From Paraniabella hibiscisoli (lineage in GTDB: Bacteria; Bacteroidota; Bacteroidia; Chitinophagales; Chitinophagaceae): a stretch of 64,000 nucleotides of DNA. The stretch is taken from the NCBI RefSeq assembly GCF_022512515.1, contig NZ_JAKWBK010000001.1, positions 1,736,001 through 1,800,000 of the forward strand. The letters are read 5' to 3'. The position numbers were made by a program, and so were the translations under genes. Of this stretch, positions 59,176 through 64,000 are shown in pieces. Numbering within the stretch: position 1 is the stretch's first letter; each line of letters begins with the position of its first letter. The notes beneath the pieces are model-generated. The model saw only the letters and a program-made list of their open reading frames with translations, was not told where the DNA came from and did not search any database.

Positions 59176-60303
59176 CTAACAATCCTTACAAAACCTTCTG
59201 TAAATAGCTTCATATTGCGGAATGATGGCATCCATATTATATTGCTGGGCATGCTCAAAAGCACCCTGGCGGAATTTCTGTAAAGTAGCGTCATCTTTTA
59301 AGATCTCAATAGCCCGCTCGCTCATCACTTTCACATCACCAACATCTGCCGTATAGCCCGTTATACCATCAATATTTACCTCTTTTAAGCCGCCTGCATT
59401 GCTCGAAATAACCGGTACTTTAGAAGCCATGGCTTCCAGCGCAGCCAGTCCAAAGCTTTCATATTCCGAAGGCAGTAAAAACAGATCGGCAATAGCAAAT
59501 ACATCTTCAATTTGTTCCTGCTTGCCTACAAAGATCATTTTTTCAAAAATCCCCAGCTTGCGTCCCAGGTCTTCGGCGGGCAGCCTTTCAGGTCCATCGC
59601 CCACAAACAGTAATTTGGACGGTATTTCTTTTTGCACTTCGTGAAAGATCTCCACCACATCGGGAACCCTTTTTACCTGTCTGAAATTGGAAGCGTGCAA
59701 TAAGACTTTTTCCCCGTTGGGTGCGAGCACTTTTTTAAAAGCATCGAACGGTTTGCGGTTAAACCTTTTTACATCGATAAAATTATATACTACTTCAATT
59801 TCTTTCTTTATATCAAAAGTGCTGTGGGTTTCCTCGCGCAGGTTTTGCGATACAGCCGTAATTACATCGCTTTTATTGATGGAAAAAGCAACTACAGGAG
59901 AATACATTTTATCCTTTCCTACCAGCGTTATATCTGTACCGTGCAGTGTGGTAACCACCGGTATTTCATATCCTTCATCCTGCAAAATTTTCTTAGCCAT
60001 ATAGGCCGCCGAAGCATGAGGAATGGCATAGTGCACATGAAGGAGATCAAGGTTGTAATTCTTGATCACATTTACCATGGTACTGGCTAATGCTGTTTCA
60101 TAGGGTGGAAAATCAAAAAGCGGGTAGGTAGGTACCTGTACTTCGTGATAATAAATATTGGGATTAAAAGCGCTCAGTCTTACTGGTTGCTGATATGTAA
60201 TAAAGTGTACCTGGTGGCCTTTTTGAGCCAAAGCTTTACCTAGTTCTGTGGCTAATACGCCACTGCCACCAAATGTTGGATAGCAAACAATACCTATTCG
60301 CAT
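59176..60303 (-). CDS. bshA: N-acetyl-alpha-D-glucosaminyl L-malate synthase BshA
   Basis: A 375-residue GT4 glycosyltransferase that starts bacillithiol synthesis by joining GlcNAc to L-malate. MRIGIVCYPTFGGSGVLATELG, HFITYQQP, HVHYAIPHASAAYMAK and TTLHGTDITLVG are BshA signatures; the donor-binding region carries LLHASNFRQVKRV and PSEYESFGLAALEAMAS. The ORF is intact. BshA is common in Bacteroidota and Firmicutes that use bacillithiol as their main low-molecular-weight thiol. No bshB or bshC is in this window. Confidence 0.95.
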   Translation of the reverse strand: MRIGIVCYPTFGGSGVLATELGKALAQKGHQVHFITYQQPVRLSAFNPNIYYHEVQVPTYPLFDFPPYETALASTMVNVIKNYNLDLLHVHYAIPHASAAYMAKKILQDEGYEIPVVTTLHGTDITLVGKDKMYSPVVAFSINKSDVITAVSQNLREETHSTFDIKKEIEVVYNFIDVKRFNRKPFDAFKKVLAPNGEKVLLHASNFRQVKRVPDVVEIFHEVQKEIPSKLLFVGDGPERLPAEDLGRKLGIFEKMIFVGKQEQIEDVFAIADLFLLPSEYESFGLAALEAMASKVPVISSNAGGLKEVNIDGITGYTADVGDVKVMSERAIEILKDDATLQKFRQGAFEHAQQYNMDAIIPQYEAIYRRFCKDC

Positions 60304-60420
60304 ATGTTAAAGATAGCCGTTTCTGTATTTATTAGTCTTTTCTGCATCGCAGCAGTATATTATTTTTATAACATGAGCAAAGTCAGGGGATCATCTATGC
60401 TGCTGAAAAACCAGGCATAG
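60304..60420 (+). CDS. Possible 38-residue single-span membrane protein
   Basis: MLKIAVSVFISLFCIAAVYYFYNMSKVRGS... has one strong membrane helix and a basic tail. It begins one base after the bshA start codon on the other strand, so it would share that promoter region. No ribosome-binding site stands out and the short length leaves doubt. Confidence 0.35.
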   Translation: MLKIAVSVFISLFCIAAVYYFYNMSKVRGSSMLLKNQA

Positions 60421-60531
60421 TTTACCCTTTATATTCGACAATCTGCTTTTTGACAATCTCCGGTAAAGTAATCTGATCCTTTAATCAGGCCCAGACTTTT
60501 TATCTTTACTCAAAACACATACCATAACATC

Positions 60532-61900
60532 ATGAAACATAAATTGTTTGTAGCTGCATCTTTATTTTTTAGCATGAACCTGCTGGGCCAGCATTCAGAT
60601 GAGCAGTTCATTAGTAAAATAGCAGATGAAATTCTTACCAACGCCAAAGCCTATGATAACCTGCGCACACTAACCAAGACCATTGGTGCGAGGTTGGCCG
60701 GATCTCCGCAGATGTATAAGGCAGAGGCCTGGGGTTACCAGCTATTGGAGCAGTCGGGCAGTGATCGGGTGACGAAACAACCGGTAATGGTGCCACATTG
60801 GGTGAGGGGCGGCAAAGATGAGGCCTCCGCTGTTTTAAAAGGGGTAAAACGAAATCACTGAATGCGATCGCGCTGGGAAATTCTATAGGAACAGGCGCTA
60901 AAGCTATTACAGCACCGGTTGTATTGATTAATAATTTCGACGAGCTGGAAGAGAAGAAAGACCAGCTAAGGGGAAAGATCGTTTTTTATAACTATAAATT
61001 TAACCCCGCTTTATCCGCACTTTTGAAGCCTATGGGGATGCTGCCAAATACCGTTCGCAGGGACCTTCCCGTGCGGCTAAATACGGCGCTATAGGTGTAG
61101 TAGTGCGTAGCATGAGCCATAGCGTAGATAATATACCGCATACGGGCGGCACGCGCTATGATTCGATGTATGCTAAAATTCCGGCAGTGGCAGTAGGCCT
61201 GCGTGATGCTGACTGGCTGGCGGCTGAATTAGGGAAAAATACGCCGGTAAAAATCTCGTTAAAAACCAATGGACATTTTCTGCCTGATGCGGAAGGCCAT
61301 AATATTATTGGCGAATTGAAAGGGACCGAATTCCCGGATCAATACATCACTATTGGCGGTCACCTGGATAGCTGGGATAATTGTGAGGGCGCGCATGACG
61401 ATGGCGCGGGCATTACCCAAACTATAGAAGTTTTAAGAACCTTGAAGGCATTGGGTTATAAACCCCGGCATACCATAAGATTTGTATTATTTGCTAACGA
61501 AGAAAATGGAGCAAGAGGCGGAGATCAGTATGCCGAAGTAGCGAAAGCCCGTAATGAAAAACATGTACTGGCTATAGAAAGTGATGCCGGCGGCTTTACA
61601 CCAAGAGCATTCAGCTTTAATAGCAGTGATGCGGTATTTGAAAAAGTAAAAAGCTGGTTGCCGCTTATTGCTCCCTATGGTTGTAGCGAATTTACCCGTG
61701 GTGGCGGTGGTACCGATATTGCACCATTGAAGGAACAACTGGGTACACCTTTATGTGGCTTTTTGCCAGATTCCCAGCGATACTTTGATATTCACCACGC
61801 CAGCACCGATACTTTTGAATCGGTTAATAAAAGAGAGCTGGAACTGGGCGCTGTAAACATGGCTGCATTAGTATACCTCGTAGATAAATATGGATTGTAA
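60532..61900 (+). CDS. Exported M28-family metallopeptidase, frameshifted as read
   Basis: About 456 residues with a signal peptide (LFVAASLFFSMNLLGQ). TIGARLAGSPQMYKAEAW is the usual start of the domain, a PA insert follows, and the catalytic part shows GGHLDSWD, GAHDDGAGI, FANEENGARGG, ESDAGG and HHASTDTF, which together supply the two-zinc site and the catalytic glutamate. Related enzymes are carboxypeptidase-Q-like and act on dipeptides. Breaks near 60849 (GGGG) and 61022 are repaired by one base each. Confidence 0.87.
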
Positions 61901-62120
61901 ACGAATTGGATTATGAGCTTAAATGTTTTAATGAAAAAGGTGTTCAAAAGTCGAAGACAATCTTTTTATTTTGGAAGGTATGAAGTGTGTTATCAAATAA
62001 TCGATTCTCAGAGCCTTCAAGAATCTTTGACACGCTCTCTTTTGGTTTACGGCCTAATTTCAGGGATACAAAAAATTCCAGCCTAAACTCGAGACCTGCT
62101 ACATTTTTGGCAAAATAACT

Positions 62121-62154
62121 ATTAAACAAATATTTAATTAAATATTTGTTTAAT
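62121..62154. repeat. Perfect 34-bp AT-only palindrome
   Basis: Two 17-base arms with no loop, nearly all A and T. It lies in the 372-base gap 61901-62272, which has no convincing gene (a 61-codon minus-strand frame starting in the palindrome, without ATG, is doubtful). It might be a protein-binding site or cruciform. Confidence 0.7.
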
Positions 62155-62272
62155 GTATTAAATATGCCTATTTTTAACTAAACGACCTTATTTTAAAACA
62201 CGCGCACAAATTTACTGTCAGAAAAAAATGTGAAACACCTGTTAGTACTTACACTGCGCCTTAAATTAATTT

Positions 62273-63828
62273 ATGAGAAAGAACACTAAAGGCACAACTG
62301 CTATTGCGATTTTTCTTTTATTTCTTATAACTATTTTTCATTCCTGCAAAAGGCAAGATAGCCTTATTAAGTCTGAGCCCATTAACCAGTTTGAAGCTAA
62401 AGCCTGGCTTCAAAAAAACGGTTTGGCTTACAAAAATGAAACAATCTCGATAAAGGGCAAGTTAACAGGCAAACTCAATTGGGAAAAGTCTAGTCAATAT
62501 AATTGGCGAGGGAGAGATTATATAGATATACCGTATGACTTTTATGGCCAACCTTTCATTGGAGGTAACACTGACCTTCTAACAAATTCTTTCAATCTTG
62601 TTATTAGAAAAATGCCGATAATAACTATGAAGCAGCCTTAAGAACTACAACTTATGGAGTCTCCATTAACAATGAAAGTGACGATAGTGAGGTGCTTCAG
62701 AGTTATATGCTAATAAACGGAACTAAGTCAAATGCCTGGTATAGCGATATGCAGCTCCAAAATCCAAAACTCTCCAAAGACATTACTAAGGATGAACTTC
62801 TCCAAATAACGTCAAATCAAAAAACGATCAGTAGATATGTAGAGGGAGATGACTGTAGTTATACCCCTGTCTATACTTATACAAATTGTAATTATTCTAT
62901 GGGTGACACGGTAGTTGTAGTGCTGTGTCCGACAATTACATATTTAAAAATTTGTTCTGACCTTCCTCCAAGCACTGTACCTGGCACAGTATTCCCTCCA
63001 ATAGGAGTAGGTGGAACTCCTTCTGGAACTATCCCACCAGGTACAAATACCTCAACTGATCCATGTGCAAGCGCAGCAGTTGCAATGGCAAAGCTTAACA
63101 ACACTTACCAAACAGCAGGCATTCATGATTCAATTAAAAACTTCAATAATTTATATACTAATGCTTTTGAACAAGGATTCTATATAATTGAAAAACGAAC
63201 ATACGATTCGCAAGATAATACTAAATATACTTCTATCTATTACACTTCGCCAGTAGAGCAATCACCATTTACAAATTCTATTACTTTAGGGTATGCTACA
63301 AAAATAAATGAATATATTGTTGGTTTTGTACATACGCATCCTCTAGCTGGAGCTGCTGGTCCATCTGCTGTCGATATATATACCTTGGCTAAGAAAGGTG
63401 TCGATTTTATAAATAGTGCATGGGATCCCAAAAGAATAAATTATTTAGGGAACTTTATAATGGCAGCAGATAGCAGTATATATGGTTTAGCTGTAACCAA
63501 TAATGCATTCGCATTAAATTTTTATAATAATACAAAAAGTACTTATTTAGATGAAAGTACAGCATCTTGGAAAAAAGGTTCTCAAGCTGAAAGTATATTT
63601 AGTGAGGCCTTTAACACATTTTATAAAGCTTATGAAGGCAACAGTAACAGACACAATCTCGCCTTTGAGGCAGCCCAAGTTGAAACATTAAACAAGCTTA
63701 ATACGGGTGTGACGATGGTCAAATACAATAAAAACACAGGCAATTTTGAGCCTGCTGTTCAAAACATTGTCCCCAGAAGGAAGGACAATGGGCACATTGT
63801 TGTAGAGACTCAACTGGAGCTCCGATGA
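62273..63828 (+). CDS. Lipoprotein with a JAMM metalloprotease motif (DUF4329-like), frameshifted as read
   Basis: About 518 residues. The signal peptide ends with a lipobox (TIFHSC). After a first domain (FEAKAWLQKNGL...) there is a cysteine-rich, then proline/threonine-rich linker (PGTVFPPIGVGGTPSGTIPPG). The last domain contains VGFVHTHPLAGAAGPSAVDIYTL: H-x-H, eight residues, then S-x-x-D, the complete JAMM/MPN zinc signature. JAMM enzymes are usually cytoplasmic isopeptidases or part of toxins, so a surface lipoprotein form may be an effector or processing protease. An A is missing near 62611. An exported protein gene follows. Confidence 0.75.
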
Positions 63829-63878
63829 CCACGACCTCTAAACGTTGTTAAATTCTTATTACCTTTAAAAAATTCATC

Positions 63879-64000
63879 ATGAAAAAAATATCATACTAAT
63901 TATTATAAGTCTAAGCTTTTTTAATTTCATAAATGCTCAACCCTCCCGCGTTGTTCAGGACACGGTTGGTCATTTGAAAAAAATCGAAGCTTTAAAAGCC
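63879..64000 (+). CDS. Exported protein, 3' end outside window, frameshifted as read
   Basis: ATG followed by an A run starts a signal peptide that reads KNIILIIISLSFFNFINAQ only if one A is added near 63888. The mature part begins PSRVVQDTVGHLKK and the window ends there. It lies 50 bases after the JAMM lipoprotein gene, so the two may be cotranscribed. Confidence 0.5.

Noticed and set aside
61944-62129. A 61-codon minus-strand frame
   Set aside because: No ATG or plausible start, it begins inside an AT palindrome, and no family resemblance was seen.
1-64000. Large-scale gene decay (genome reduction)
   Set aside because: Essential genes are hit as often as accessory ones and almost all lesions are single-base losses in homopolymers, which fits sequence error.

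Overview
The window comes from a member of the phylum Bacteroidota, most likely family Chitinophagaceae or a close relative. Signs of this are an S46 dipeptidyl-peptidase, exported glycoside hydrolases (GH31, GH78, GH18), BshA of bacillithiol synthesis, promoter elements of the TAnnTTTG type, and weak or absent Shine-Dalgarno sequences. The assignment is by inference from gene content; no 16S rRNA gene is present.

A mobile element fills the left side (1 to about 17.9 kb) and runs off the left edge. It holds a CHC2/toprim primase-like protein (partial), two DUF2958 paralogues, a MobF (TrwC/TraI) relaxase-helicase, ArdC antirestriction protein, a small serine resolvase, a broken SprT-like metalloprotease, several accessory genes of unknown function, a VirD4/TraG coupling protein, a MobC-like protein with a second, MobP-like relaxase, and a large serine recombinase at the right end. 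The recombinase abuts an intact tRNA-Asn gene, and its stop codon lies in the loop of that tRNA's terminator. No type IV secretion channel genes are seen here; they could lie further left.

The host chromosome follows (17.9 to 64 kb). In order: an aldo/keto reductase with a divergent MarR regulator; a GH10-like exported hydrolase; LURP-one-like and YceH proteins; a D-2-hydroxyacid dehydrogenase; an ABC-F ATPase; a PadR/PspC operon; convergent GH31 and GH78 sugar hydrolases; obgE; a SET-domain protein; a GH18 lipoprotein; an S46 peptidase; a dipeptide epimerase; a FUSC membrane protein; a TPP-riboswitch-controlled PnuC-family transporter (hence PnuT) with an acyl-CoA-dehydrogenase-like gene; several lipoproteins; uvrB; a YoaK-like protein; a Rieske protein; hflX; an ABC exporter; an MTHFR-like protein; a 112-bp tandem repeat; bshA; an M28 peptidase; and a lipoprotein with a JAMM metalloprotease motif.

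A striking feature is that about half of the genes, including core ones such as obgE, uvrB and hflX, are interrupted by frameshifts. Nearly all can be repaired by adding one base to a homopolymer run, so most look like systematic single-base deletions in the sequence rather than gene decay. I therefore report each such gene as one reconstructed locus and give the positions of the breaks.
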